Shown here piece by piece: positions 43,475-52,408 of a stretch of 53,035 nucleotides of DNA. The translations under genes were made by a program, and so were the position numbers. The notes below the pieces were generated by a model. It was not told the DNA's origin and did no database searches. It saw only the letters and a list, made by a program, of their open reading frames with translations. Source of the DNA: Desulfobacteraceae bacterium (GTDB taxonomy: Bacteria > Desulfobacterota > Desulfobacteria > Desulfobacterales > Desulfosarcinaceae); the NCBI GenBank assembly GCA_024230435.1, contig JAAERL010000587.1, forward strand, positions 1-53,035. The letters run 5' to 3'. Every line of letters starts with the position of its first letter. Positions within the stretch are counted from its first letter, which is position 1.

Positions 43475-44022
43475 GAATTATTAGTGGTCTTTTAAAGGGG
43501 CGCAAAATAAAAACAGTTAAGGGAATGAACACGAGACCCACTTCGGATCGGGTGCGCGAGTCTTTATTCAACATCTTAAATGAAAAACCCAAGGGCGCCA
43601 AGGTACTGGACTTGTTTGCAGGCACGGGAGCCCTTGGGTTGGAAGCATTAAGCAGAGGCGCCTCTGATGCCGTTTTTATCGATTATAATCATCAGGCCAT
43701 ATCTGTACTCCGTCAAAACATTCATTTACTTGGGCTAAAAGACAGGGCTAAAATACTGCAATGGGATATTTCAAAAAATCTAAAATGTCTCAAAGCCTAT
43801 CCTTTTTACTTTAATTTAGTATTTCTTGATCCTCCCTATGGTCAGGCCTTATGCAAGCCGGCGCTGATTCATATTCAGCGGCAAGGCAGTCTTGCGCATG
43901 GCGCGGTAGTTGTCATCGAGCATGAAGCTTCTGAAGTTATTGACTATTTGTCCGAAGATTTTTTTTTAAAAGACACGCGTATTTATGGCCGAACAGCACT
44001 GAGTTTTTTTTCCAGTCAATAG
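43471..44022 (+). CDS. rsmD: 16S rRNA (guanine966-N2)-methyltransferase RsmD, 183 aa
   Basis: Begins with MRIISGLLKGRKIKT and the RPTSDRVRESLFNIL block, followed by the SAM site LDLFAGTGALGLEALSRGA and the catalytic DPPYG. It methylates G966 of 16S rRNA. The TTG start overlaps the ntrX stop (TTGA), a coupled arrangement. Length is normal. Confidence 0.95.
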   Translation: MRIISGLLKGRKIKTVKGMNTRPTSDRVRESLFNILNEKPKGAKVLDLFAGTGALGLEALSRGASDAVFIDYNHQAISVLRQNIHLLGLKDRAKILQWDISKNLKCLKAYPFYFNLVFLDPPYGQALCKPALIHIQRQGSLAHGAVVVIEHEASEVIDYLSEDFFLKDTRIYGRTALSFFSSQ

Positions 44023-44326
44023 CAATGATTGGTTCTTACAATTTAGCCTTTAGGCCGTAAAGCCCGGAAGCTTTAGCTTTGGGGTATAAGTCTTGCTTTA
44101 GGCGATTTGCAGTTAAAGAATATACCATCTTGTATGTCTTTTTTCCGTCTTGTGCGTTATGCCAAAGGTGCGAATACGTAAAGTATGCAAACTGATCATC
44201 AATCTTTGGCGCGCCTTGAATACGAAAAAAATCGAAGCTCAATCTGGTATATTCTTTTCCGCCAATCGCCTTAGCATTTTATTATTGGCATAAAATTATT
44301 TTACACTGGACTGATTTGTCCCGTGC
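44023..44326. other. Intergenic region between rsmD and cheR
   Basis: Most of this gap is the inverted MITE-like copy at 44101-44270. A 68-codon minus-strand frame at 44036-44242 is carried by that element. The stretch 44045-44100 left of it (CCGTAAAGCCCGGAAGCTTT) may belong to a longer form of the repeat. Confidence 0.5.
44101..44270 (-). mobile_element. MITE-like element, long copy A (170 bp)
   Basis: Ends are inverted repeats of ~25 bp: GGCGATT...AAAGAATATACC at the left and GGTATATTCTTTTCCGCC followed by AATCGCC at the right. The interior matches copy B (45661-45818) in inverted orientation, including CATACAAGATGGTATATTC, and has ~12 extra bases. TTA flanks both ends, so a TA or TTA target duplication is possible. 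It carries a 68-codon frame but no transposase. Confidence 0.7.
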
Positions 44327-45130
44327 TCATGCTGTTTTTTTATAAAACCAGGGACAGTTTTTATCCCGTAACAGCGGTAAAGGCAGAGCCGGTAGCCGCT
44401 CGTGTGATCCGAGAACCAGGTACCTGTCCATGGAAAGAGATTTTAGAATGCGTTTTAAAGCCTGCTCCAAAACATCGCCCTGATAATAGGTCAGCAGGTT
44501 ATTGCGCAGAAAAAGCAAGTGAAAATCCTTTTCAATCGGAAAATCCAACACATCATGGCGCATTAACCTGACAATGGACTTAAGCTCCGGCCTGAGTATG
44601 AAATGCTTTTCATTTTTGGAGATATGAAAATACCGTGTCAACAGATCCTGCGGAACCTCCTTGACACTGTTTTTGTAGTAAACAGCTTTTTGAGCCCGCT
44701 CCAGGCAATCGGACCTGATGTCCGTAGCCAGAATATCCAATGGGACCTGAGTATTTAGATTTTCATTCAGAACATGCCAAACCATGGCCAGGCTGTAGGG
44801 TTCTTCACCACCGGAACAGCCTGCCGACCAAGCTCTTATGCCATTGGGAAAAAGCCTGATGAGCCCGGGCAGGATAACATGGCATAAATGATCCCAGAGC
44901 TGCCGGTCGCGAAAAAACCTGGTGATGGTTACTACCAGCTTTTGCTGGCAAGCATGACCGATTTCAGGATCATCTTGTACAAGGGCCAGGTAGTGCTCAA
45001 AACACCGGCAATCCAACTGCGCCATATGCCTGCGTATGCGTTTTTTAATACCTTTACGGACTTTTCTAAATCCGGCCCAAGGGCGATCGAAATGTGCCAA
45101 CAGCAGCCGGAATTGATCATCACTGAGCAT
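44327..45130 (-). CDS. cheR: CheR-family protein methyltransferase, 267 aa
   Basis: The helical N-terminal domain (TRFFRDRQLWDHL) is followed by the SAM-binding domain with WSAGCSGGEEPYSLAM (102-116), ILATDIRSDCLERAQKAVY and FLRNNLLTYY in the place of the usual FCRNVLIYF. It would methylate glutamates of chemoreceptors. No other chemotaxis gene is in the window, so it may serve a distant cluster or a Che-like signalling pathway. AGGAG precedes ATG 45130. The C-terminus is of normal length. Confidence 0.9.
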   Translation of the reverse strand: MLSDDQFRLLLAHFDRPWAGFRKVRKGIKKRIRRHMAQLDCRCFEHYLALVQDDPEIGHACQQKLVVTITRFFRDRQLWDHLCHVILPGLIRLFPNGIRAWSAGCSGGEEPYSLAMVWHVLNENLNTQVPLDILATDIRSDCLERAQKAVYYKNSVKEVPQDLLTRYFHISKNEKHFILRPELKSIVRLMRHDVLDFPIEKDFHLLFLRNNLLTYYQGDVLEQALKRILKSLSMDRYLVLGSHERLPALPLPLLRDKNCPWFYKKTA

Positions 45131-45214
45131 CTTGTCACGCTCCTAAATTTTTGCCCCCTGCGTCATGCACTGCCAGGGCGGTTCGAATGTGTTGGCGCAT
45201 CTGTTGTTAATTTG

Positions 45215-45421
45215 TCAATTTAGCACTGTGCCCGGCAACGCATCCGTGCTCGTTGGGAGCAATGCCGCCGGTAACAATGAGCGCTGCATGGCCCTTTCAG
45301 CGTAAAAAACGGCCAATCGATCCCAGCCATTGAGAGCTTCTTCCAGTTCTGTATGCATGGAGCCCATATGCACGCGATTTTTCAAGGATGTAAATCCGGG
45401 ATCTAAAGGCCCCAGTAACAC
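45215..45421 (-). CDS. Possible small protein, 68 aa
   Basis: A GTG-started minus-strand frame 84 bases upstream of cheR with an amphipathic helix (ELEEALNGWDRLAVFYAERA). Composition looks coding, but no ribosome site precedes the GTG and I know no family. It may be chance. Confidence 0.25.
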   Translation of the reverse strand: MLLGPLDPGFTSLKNRVHMGSMHTELEEALNGWDRLAVFYAERAMQRSLLPAALLPTSTDALPGTVLN

Positions 45422-45496
45422 GGATGAATCGGATGGCGCATTTTTTTTCTTCTATCTTAACATTTTAGTGCCGTGGCAGGTGCAACGTCAGATTAA

Positions 45497-45550
45497 TTTA
45501 AGATTATCCAGTGAGAATTTCCGGCAATTTATTGCCTAAAGCAGTCACTC
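45497..45550 (+). repeat. Dispersed 52-bp motif, copy 3
   Basis: Begins TTTAAGATTATCCAGTGAGA and includes GGCAATTTATTGCC, matching the copy at 1501-1552 nearly base for base. It lies 111 bases before MITE-like copy B. Confidence 0.7.
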
Positions 45551-45660
45551 TTCCATTATTAAAGAATTCTATCATTTGACCGATGAAATAATAGTATACA
45601 CGAATTCAAATAACATAAATTTTGGCCTGTTGACAGTTTGCACCCAATTAAGACCGGTTA

Positions 45661-45818
45661 GGCGATTGGCGGAAAAGAATATACCAGATTGAGCTTCGAT
45701 TTTTTTCCGTATTCAAGGCGTGTCAAAGTTTGCATACTTAACGTATTCGGGCTTTGGCATAACGCAGAAGACGGGAAAAAAGACATACAAGATGGTATAT
45801 TCTTTAACAGAAATCGCC
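45661..45818 (+). mobile_element. MITE-like element, long copy B (158 bp)
   Basis: Left end GGCGATTGGCGGAAAAGAAT, right end GGTATATTCTTTAACAGAAA followed by TCGCC; as inverted repeats these agree at most positions. The interior is close to copy A. It sits 75 bases upstream of the HDOD gene, so it may influence that promoter. No transposase is encoded. Confidence 0.7.
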
Positions 45819-45892
45819 TTGGCATGGGATTCAAGTCAAAGCGCATCAACAAAACCTGGCTCCGAGTGCAAAACGAATAGGATACCGCTTAG

Positions 45893-47125
45893 ATGGCATT
45901 GATAAAAGTCGCAGATTTATCACAGGGAATGATACTTTCCAAAGACGTGGCCGATAGCCAAGATCAGCTTTTGATCAAAAAAGGCCAGGAAATTCTTGAA
46001 CAACATATCCGCGTTTTAAAAATGCGGGGTATTTTCGAAGTCGATGTCAATATGAACGAATCGGAAAACCCCGATGATCCGCTTAACGCAGATCCCAAAG
46101 TTGTAAAAGCCGTAACACATCAAGTCGGCGCAAAGTTTAAGAACCTGGATTTAAAGCACCCTGTGATACGGGAAATTGCCCGTTTATCAATGCTTTACCG
46201 GATTTCAAACGGCATCTTGCAAGATCAGGCCCCCAAACTGCCCAAAGAAAAATGCTTCAAGGCAAGCGAAAAAAATCAAGCGCTTTCCAAAATAGACCGT
46301 ATCGATATCAAGCTGCCCGAAGTGCCATCCCTTGTCTATGAACTCAATGAAATTATCGCCGATCCTATGTCATCTGGCAGCGATATCGGTGACGTTGTCT
46401 ATAAAAGCCCCAGCCTGGCAGCGATGCTATTAAAAATAGTCAATTCATCCTTTTATGGTTTTCGCAGCAGGATTGACAGTATTTCCCGTGCGGTTATGCT
46501 GATCGGCTCAAAAGAAATCTCCAACCTGGCGCTGGGTATTTTCATTATGGAGGCGTTTAAAGATATTCCCAAAAAAATCATCAATGTGCCTGATTTTATG
46601 ATGCACAATTTGGCCTGCGGCATTATAGCCCGTCTGCTGGCCGGTCATTGCAAAATCGCTCATACCGAACAAGTGTTCGTATCCGGTATGCTCCACGATA
46701 TCGGCCGCCTGGTGATGTTTAAATACTTTCCCGAGGCATCGCTGGCCGCCATTAACAATGCCTGTCAAACCGGCACGGTGCTTTTAAAAAGCGAATTGTC
46801 ATTTATTGGAAACACCCATACGCAGGTTGGTAAAAGGTTATTGGAAAAATGGAAACTGCCTGTTTGCCAGGTATACAACGTCACTTATCATCATAATCCG
46901 CATTTATCTCCTGAACCTGAAACAGCGGCAATCGTTCACCTTGCCGATATCATCGTTCACGGTCTGGGTGTGGGAAACAGCGTAGAATATATGGTTCCTG
47001 CGTTCGATGACAAAGCCTGGCAAAGCCTGAATGTTTCTGAAAGCGTTTTTGAGTCCGTAATAAACCAGGCAACCATTCAGATTGAAATGCTTCAAAACGC
47101 CCTATCAACCGTATCTTCGCAATGA
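45893..47125 (+). CDS. HDOD-domain signalling protein, 410 aa
   Basis: Residues 1-~60 form a small beta domain (SQGMILSKDVADSQDQLLIKK), then a linker, and from ~140 to ~340 an HDOD domain (LPEVPSLVYELNEI, AAMLLKIVNSSFYGF, SRAVMLIG). MLHDIGRL near residue 264 keeps the HD pair, though the full HD-phosphohydrolase metal set is not visible. HDOD proteins usually act as non-enzymatic signalling adaptors, for example in c-di-GMP or motility control. AGGA lies upstream of ATG 45893. It stands alone. Confidence 0.88.
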   Translation: MALIKVADLSQGMILSKDVADSQDQLLIKKGQEILEQHIRVLKMRGIFEVDVNMNESENPDDPLNADPKVVKAVTHQVGAKFKNLDLKHPVIREIARLSMLYRISNGILQDQAPKLPKEKCFKASEKNQALSKIDRIDIKLPEVPSLVYELNEIIADPMSSGSDIGDVVYKSPSLAAMLLKIVNSSFYGFRSRIDSISRAVMLIGSKEISNLALGIFIMEAFKDIPKKIINVPDFMMHNLACGIIARLLAGHCKIAHTEQVFVSGMLHDIGRLVMFKYFPEASLAAINNACQTGTVLLKSELSFIGNTHTQVGKRLLEKWKLPVCQVYNVTYHHNPHLSPEPETAAIVHLADIIVHGLGVGNSVEYMVPAFDDKAWQSLNVSESVFESVINQATIQIEMLQNALSTVSSQ

Positions 47126-47562
47126 CAAAGCCGACTGTAAAACCAAATGCCGGTGATCTGTTAGCACGGAATTAGATACCTGGAGGATAACCGCCGGTAT
47201 ATTCAGAACTCGATGGAAATGGCTCAACTATATGCAAACCAAAGTCTGAACAAACTATTTTTCTCCGGAAAATCAAGGAGTTGGCGTTGATTCATTTTAA
47301 TCGTAAAACCTTGATTTTATAATTGTTGTTATGTAACTGAACCAGTGCCGGATTTTCTGGCGGATTTAAAAATTCTCGAAAAAAATAAAAACGTCAAGCC
47401 AGCTAAAAAATAATTAATAGGCGGTTCCGGGGCCAAGAGTAACCTTGTTAAAGGGATCTGATGTTTTTATGGTTAAATGGGACGCAGATGCACTTCCCGC
47501 TATCGAAACAAATGACTATCGCCGGCCCGCCGAAATGCAAGCGCGGTGCGTATAAAAACCGG
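47126..47562. other. Intergenic region between convergent genes
   Basis: About 440 bases between the stops of the HDOD gene and the secreted metallophosphoesterase gene. I found no convincing gene, repeat or terminator. Confidence 0.4.
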
Positions 47563-49914
47563 CTATAAGCCCAGCAGCAAGTTCTTATCATCCATATCCA
47601 CATCTGCGTCCTGATCCGCGTCAAAAGCCGAGATGCAATTTTCAGCAGTAAATGGAGACGGCGGCTGAGGTGATACTCCGGGACCTGAGGCGCAAAAGCT
47701 AAACGCAGCTTCATCATCAGAATCGGAAAAAACATGGTTATTTGTATCAATCGATAGCCCGTCGCTGTCAAAATCCCCATCGGCAGGCACATCGCGAACA
47801 TGAATGACGGCCTTGCCAGAGCTGTATCCGCCATCGTCATCTTTGACTCTCACGCAAAGCGTATAGTCTCCGGCCTGGCTGAAAAACAAATCACCACTGA
47901 ACCCTTCAAAATCATCATATTGTCCGTCTTGATTTAAATCCCAGTTAGCCGTTATCCGGTCAACAGCGCCCGGATCAATAGCTTGCGCCTCAAACGAAAA
48001 TCTGCGTCCGATATCCACGGTCTTCTCACGGGTCATGGACACAATGCGGGGCGGTAAATTCGAAACGTTAATGGTCAGACTGCCCGCCTGTACAACTGTC
48101 TGATCGTCTGCCACTTCGGCATTGAAATGATAACTGCCTTCATCTTCAAACAAAACGATGTGGGAGATAGCCCCCTTGCCCGTGGCATAACCGACATCCT
48201 CGCCGCCAATGCGAAACACCAGCGGATCAGAGGCCCCCGGATCGGAAGCGGCTACGGACAAATCCACTTCCCCTCCCTCATAAATAGTGACTTTATCCGC
48301 GCTGAGCAAAGTCTCAACCTCAGGCGGCTCATTGATCGCCGTGTAAGTAAATTCTACACTAAGCGAGGGTCTGACCGCAGAAACATCATATATAGAAGAA
48401 TAAATATAGATTCCGTCATCGCAGTTTTTAACGTTTTCGGAAACAATAAGGAGACCATAATTTGGCTCGCCATCACTCCATGCCTGAACAGCAGGTGTTA
48501 TATCAAACGTGCGTCCGTAACCTGTATCCTGGTTTTTCCCCGGAAAAACCGCAAGCGTGGCGGACTCGGTTTCCGAGCCAACGCTTATACCGTTTTCCAA
48601 CGACTGCCAGGTAGCGGATTCACACCAATCGCGTGTAATTCGGTAAACATAAAAATCCGGGGCGCAGACAAACACATCATCTTCCAATGTGAGCGTCATG
48701 GTGGCGGATTTAATCGTCGCGCCATAAGGAATCCGGGTTGGAGCCGGATCTGACTCCATGATCGGCTCTTGAAAAATATCTTCGAATTTAAATAAGCCCT
48801 GCCCCTCATAATCCCCGGTAATACTGTTAACGGTATCATTGTCTACCCTGACAATAGCATCTGCGCTGTAATTGATTTCCGGGGCGTTTTGATTGATCCA
48901 AGTGTCGGTCATGCCCTCATAGCCGGACACACCTTGTTGAAAAACGATAAACGGAAGACTTTGCTTATAGCGGTCGAATTCCACATTTATACTGAACTGA
49001 CTATCTTTATCCGTACGAAATTTTTCGAGTGCCGGCGAGTAGGTCACCGCATCTATACGGTTTTGTTCTGTATCAAAATTGTAATAGCGTAACCATCCGT
49101 TACCGCCATTTGGGTCCGCCTGATAATCGGCTAATAATTCAAATACATCCAATCCGTATTGATTAGTGCTGACTTGATCGTATTCAGCGTAGTTGTGCCC
49201 GCAATGAACAAGAAAAATCTGCCGGTTGGCGGAAATAAAATGGTCAAAAAAATCATTTGCTGCTATACCGTCATGCCGGTAAGAAGGTGAAAACGTATAG
49301 CTTAATTGGTCGCAACGCCCGGCTCCTATAAAAGACCAGTCATACATATAACGATGGGTGCTCACCCAAGCCGGCTTGTCTTTGTGTTCGTTGAGAATCG
49401 TTTGAGCCCAGGCCAGTTCCCTGGCAGGTGTTTCCACAAGCAAGTGCATGAAAAGAAAATCCTGCCCATCGGTATTTATGATTTGATAGTTACTCAGCCC
49501 GCTGGGGCTAGCGTCTCCAAACCATTCTTTATCGGCGTAAAATGATGGATCGAAGCTGTTAAGGTAATTTAATCCGTCAGGATCATAATACGATCCCGGA
49601 TAACGGATATCATGATTGCCAACACATGTACCATAAGCCATATTTATGGAATGGAGCAATTTCATGGCGGCATACGCATTATCCCACTGTAAAAGATCGG
49701 AGCCCTCGTCCACAATATCACCCAAATGTGTAACAAAACGTATCTTCATTTCGTCGGCATTATCTACTACCCACCGGGTTTGCTCAACGTAGATTGACGG
49801 GTAATTATCGCTGTACTTTTGAGTATCCGGCAAGGCGACAACCGTAAATTCCGCCGCCATGGCAACACACGGAAGCATAAAGGATAGAAAGATAAAAACA
49901 ATCAAGCGTTTCAT
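47563..49914 (-). CDS. Secreted metallophosphoesterase with DNRLRE-like, PKD and dockerin-like regions, 783 aa
   Basis: A signal peptide covers residues 1-~21 (AMAA). The calcineurin-like domain follows to ~330: ALPDTQ.Y, HLGDIVDEG, GNHD, HRYM and a terminal HCGHNYAEY where GHxH would be. Next, ~345-530 reads as a DNRLRE-type beta domain (ADAIVRVDNDT, IKSATMTLTL, YRITRDWCESATWQS, FDITPAVQAWSDG, NYGLLIVSE). Then come two PKD-like domains (YEGGEVDLSVAASDPG and SFEAQAIDPGAV) and an acidic tail with DFDSDG and AFDADQDADVDMDD, resembling dockerin or EF-hand calcium sites. It should act on phosphate esters outside the cell. AAGGA precedes ATG 49914. It is 22 bases after the next gene upstream in its operon. 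Confidence 0.88.
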   Translation of the reverse strand: MKRLIVFIFLSFMLPCVAMAAEFTVVALPDTQKYSDNYPSIYVEQTRWVVDNADEMKIRFVTHLGDIVDEGSDLLQWDNAYAAMKLLHSINMAYGTCVGNHDIRYPGSYYDPDGLNYLNSFDPSFYADKEWFGDASPSGLSNYQIINTDGQDFLFMHLLVETPARELAWAQTILNEHKDKPAWVSTHRYMYDWSFIGAGRCDQLSYTFSPSYRHDGIAANDFFDHFISANRQIFLVHCGHNYAEYDQVSTNQYGLDVFELLADYQADPNGGNGWLRYYNFDTEQNRIDAVTYSPALEKFRTDKDSQFSINVEFDRYKQSLPFIVFQQGVSGYEGMTDTWINQNAPEINYSADAIVRVDNDTVNSITGDYEGQGLFKFEDIFQEPIMESDPAPTRIPYGATIKSATMTLTLEDDVFVCAPDFYVYRITRDWCESATWQSLENGISVGSETESATLAVFPGKNQDTGYGRTFDITPAVQAWSDGEPNYGLLIVSENVKNCDDGIYIYSSIYDVSAVRPSLSVEFTYTAINEPPEVETLLSADKVTIYEGGEVDLSVAASDPGASDPLVFRIGGEDVGYATGKGAISHIVLFEDEGSYHFNAEVADDQTVVQAGSLTINVSNLPPRIVSMTREKTVDIGRRFSFEAQAIDPGAVDRITANWDLNQDGQYDDFEGFSGDLFFSQAGDYTLCVRVKDDDGGYSSGKAVIHVRDVPADGDFDSDGLSIDTNNHVFSDSDDEAAFSFCASGPGVSPQPPSPFTAENCISAFDADQDADVDMDDKNLLLGL

Positions 49915-49936
49915 GATGCATCCTTTTTTTGTGGGG

Positions 49937-51112
49937 TTAATTTTCTAGCCAGTGGGACCGGCCGGATCGATCCAAAAACCGTTTTAGATTATCGCGGGTT
50001 TGCAAACGGTTGTCGAAGTGTAATAATTGCTTCACAAGCTTACGCGTCTTGATCTCATTATTGGCATCCGCCAGAGCGCGAGTAAAAGCTGTGGCACGCT
50101 GAACCACAAAAGAACGTGTTCCACGCCCTGATCCTTTTTCAGCCCAGGCAGGCCGTAAAATTTTATTTCTTTTATAAAGGGCGGCTTCACCCCGAAAGGC
50201 TTTTATGGGTTCAATCAATTCCAGGACTTGCGCACCGCGTCCGGCATTAACCAGATCATCAATCAGCAGATCAAGCAAACCAAGGCGCGCTGGACTGCCG
50301 CGTTCTAATTGGTTAAACAAGGCCAGTGCATGCTTAGTATCTTTTCGAAAAGCGTATACTTTACCAAGATCATCCGCTAATTTTATATTTTCCGGGTGGT
50401 CGCGCAGATAGTCTTCAGCATAGGATAAATACTTTTTAAATCGCTTCTCGGCAACCGGATACTTATCAGCATAAGCCGCCATAAAAGCGAACAGTTTAGG
50501 TCTTCTGGCTTCAGCGGTCACTGATTCGCCTAAAATTGCTTTCCGGGCGCACCAATCATATATTTCAAGGGCTTGTTTATGCAGGCCCGCCTCACTAAGT
50601 ACAGCCCCTAAACGCTCCCGGAAGAAAAAATTTTCTTTTCCCTTGGATTCCAATGCCTGGCGAACCCGTTGAACGGCATTGCTGTCCGAAAAATACGGCA
50701 TTACTTTTTCCGCGAGAAATGAAGATGACAAATCGCCTTCAATTTTACTTAGCAAACCGCCTTTGGAATCAAGCAGCAGAACAGCGGGCGGGCTAACATC
50801 ATAAACACTGAGTTGATCAGCATCACGCTTTACTTCCAACTGTGTAATGATGGTTTCACGTACCAGCCAGTCTAAAAGGCTGTCATTTTCCGCAGTGCGG
50901 TAGCGCAACAGCTTAAGGCGTCTGCCATTTGCTTTGCGCACATGAACAAACACCAGTTTGTACTCCTTGTCTGCGAGTCTCTTGGCATCGTCGAGGTTAT
51001 AGGCGTGAAAAAAGCTTGCATAATGCCCTGGATGGGCCAATGCTCCCTGCATGGCAAAGAATGCACAAACCACTGCCAACAGCAAAACCTTAAATCGATA
51101 TGCTACAGACAT
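49937..51112 (-). CDS. Secreted thioredoxin-like/TPR protein without CxxC, 391 aa
   Basis: Residues 1-26 are a signal peptide (GALA|HPGHY). Residues ~38-135 follow a thioredoxin-like pattern: DAKRLADKEYKLVFVHV, a strand YDVSPPAVLLLDSKGGLLSK (cis-Pro-like) and ALESK. The CxxC active site is absent. From ~150 on, several TPR-like helix pairs (KQALEIYDWCARKA, KHALALFNQL). It is the first gene of a two-gene unit with the metallophosphoesterase; GAGGTG precedes ATG 51112. It is likely periplasmic and structural or chaperone-like; function is unknown. Confidence 0.72.
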   Translation of the reverse strand: MSVAYRFKVLLLAVVCAFFAMQGALAHPGHYASFFHAYNLDDAKRLADKEYKLVFVHVRKANGRRLKLLRYRTAENDSLLDWLVRETIITQLEVKRDADQLSVYDVSPPAVLLLDSKGGLLSKIEGDLSSSFLAEKVMPYFSDSNAVQRVRQALESKGKENFFFRERLGAVLSEAGLHKQALEIYDWCARKAILGESVTAEARRPKLFAFMAAYADKYPVAEKRFKKYLSYAEDYLRDHPENIKLADDLGKVYAFRKDTKHALALFNQLERGSPARLGLLDLLIDDLVNAGRGAQVLELIEPIKAFRGEAALYKRNKILRPAWAEKGSGRGTRSFVVQRATAFTRALADANNEIKTRKLVKQLLHFDNRLQTRDNLKRFLDRSGRSHWLEN

Positions 51113-51494
51113 AATCGTTCACCTCTTTTACAGTTTACCGGCCAACGGTTTATGGCCGAAATGAAAGAAAAGGCTCAATATTATGACTCAATATTAAATC
51201 GCTCCACTTGGTTTTTATGATAAAGACCGGAAAAAAACTTGCTTTATGAAACTATATTTTGGAGCAAATTTCAGTCGCTGCGTATAGCTATGGAAATGTA
51301 TATTGGTGATATGTTAGATTAATAATTCAAAAATTTATAATATTTTGCTTATCTAATCAACCATATATTTTCTCAGTATGGATACAAAACGGCGTCTATC
51401 AGGAAAATGCGCCAGAGGAAAATGCGCCAGGGGCTTGAGTTGGCGGCAGCCCTGATGTATTAGAAAGGAAAATTAGTTAAGGACCGCATATTTG
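51113..51494. other. Intergenic region between divergent genes
   Basis: Contains a 15-bp tandem duplication (AGGAAAATGCGCCAG twice, ~51400-51430). Otherwise AT-rich with no gene recognised; promoters of both neighbours should be here. Confidence 0.4.
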
Positions 51495-52343
51495 ATGAAC
51501 GTATTTTATGTAGATGGTAAGTATGTAACCCAAGATCAGGCTATGATTCCCGTTGACGATCTGGCTATTTTGAGAGGCATCGGTGTATTCGACCTGCTGC
51601 GCACCTATAATGGAAAGCCCTTGTTTTTGAAAGAGCATGTCCAAAGATTAGAAAATTCGGCAAAAAAAATAAAACTGGATATTCCCTGGTCACGGGATAA
51701 AATCTGCCGCGTGGTAATAGAAACCCTTTCCCGGAACCAACTGCAAGAGGCCAATGTCCGAATCATTGTCACCGGCGGTTCCAGCCAGGATTTCATGACA
51801 CCGGCCGGCAAACCGCGCCTGATTGTACTGGTGACCCCCCTGCCCCGGTTGCCCCAGTGGTGGTATGAAAAAGGCGTAAAAGTGATCACCATGAAAGCGC
51901 ATCGCCACATCCCCGGAGCTAAAAGCATAGACTATTTACCCGCAGCCATGGCATTGCAAAAAGCCAAGCAACAAGACGCCATTGAAGTGATCTGTTTGGA
52001 CAGTAAAAATAATGCCCTGGAAGGCTCCACAAGCAACCTGTTTGCCATCTGCGATGGAAAACTTGTTACCCCCGGACGGAACATTCTAACCGGTATCACC
52101 CGAAAAGCGGTACTTAAAATTGCAAAACACATTTGCCCCGTTGAAATCAGGCGCCTTCCTAAAGCGGAAATGTTAAAAGCCCAGGAGGTTTTTATTACCG
52201 GAACCAGCAAAGGCTTGGTCCCTGTAGTGCAAATTGATGATACCACAATCGGCTCCGGGCGCCCCGGCGATCTAACCCGCAAAATCATGGCGGCTGTGAA
52301 GGCACACACCGAACACTTGATACAGAATAAAAAACACATTTAA
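51495..52343 (+). CDS. Class IV aminotransferase (branched-chain or D-amino acid type), 282 aa
   Basis: Fold type IV PLP enzyme: DDLAILRGIGVFDLLRTYNG at the start, the PLP lysine in GAKSIDYLPA, and ALEGSTSNLFAI in the second half with FITGTSKGLVPV. Similar enzymes are branched-chain aminotransferase (IlvE), D-amino acid aminotransferase and aminodeoxychorismate lyase. The short length (~280) is closer to D-amino-acid or small IlvE forms. I cannot decide the substrate. ATG 51495 is used; the AAGGA upstream is 11 bases away. Confidence 0.88.
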   Translation: MNVFYVDGKYVTQDQAMIPVDDLAILRGIGVFDLLRTYNGKPLFLKEHVQRLENSAKKIKLDIPWSRDKICRVVIETLSRNQLQEANVRIIVTGGSSQDFMTPAGKPRLIVLVTPLPRLPQWWYEKGVKVITMKAHRHIPGAKSIDYLPAAMALQKAKQQDAIEVICLDSKNNALEGSTSNLFAICDGKLVTPGRNILTGITRKAVLKIAKHICPVEIRRLPKAEMLKAQEVFITGTSKGLVPVVQIDDTTIGSGRPGDLTRKIMAAVKAHTEHLIQNKKHI

Positions 52344-52348
52344 AATAA

Positions 52349-52381
52349 GGGCCGTGGCAGAGGCGAATCATCCACGGCCCT
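52349..52381. terminator. Hairpin between convergent genes
   Basis: AGGGCCGTGG pairs with CCACGGCCCT around a 14-base loop, just after the aminotransferase stop and ~30 bases after the stop of the minus-strand gene. The minus-strand side has TTATTTTAAA after the stem, so it may serve both genes. Confidence 0.6.
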
Positions 52382-52408
52382 AAAACTAAAACTGCAATTT
52401 TTTTAGTT

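Larger units (their letters stand above)
45131..45892. other. Intergenic region between cheR and the HDOD gene
   Basis: It contains a doubtful 68-codon minus-strand frame (45215-45421), the 52-bp dispersed motif (45497-45550) and MITE-like copy B (45661-45818). Overlapping plus-strand frames at 45689-45902 are carried by the element. Confidence 0.5.

Noticed and set aside
45689-45902. Two overlapping frames within MITE-like copy B
   Set aside because: They are different reading frames of the same repeat. One resembles the frame in copy A only because the DNA is repeated.
47448-47840. 130-codon minus-strand frame at the 3' end of the secreted phosphoesterase gene
   Set aside because: It overlaps the real gene in another frame.
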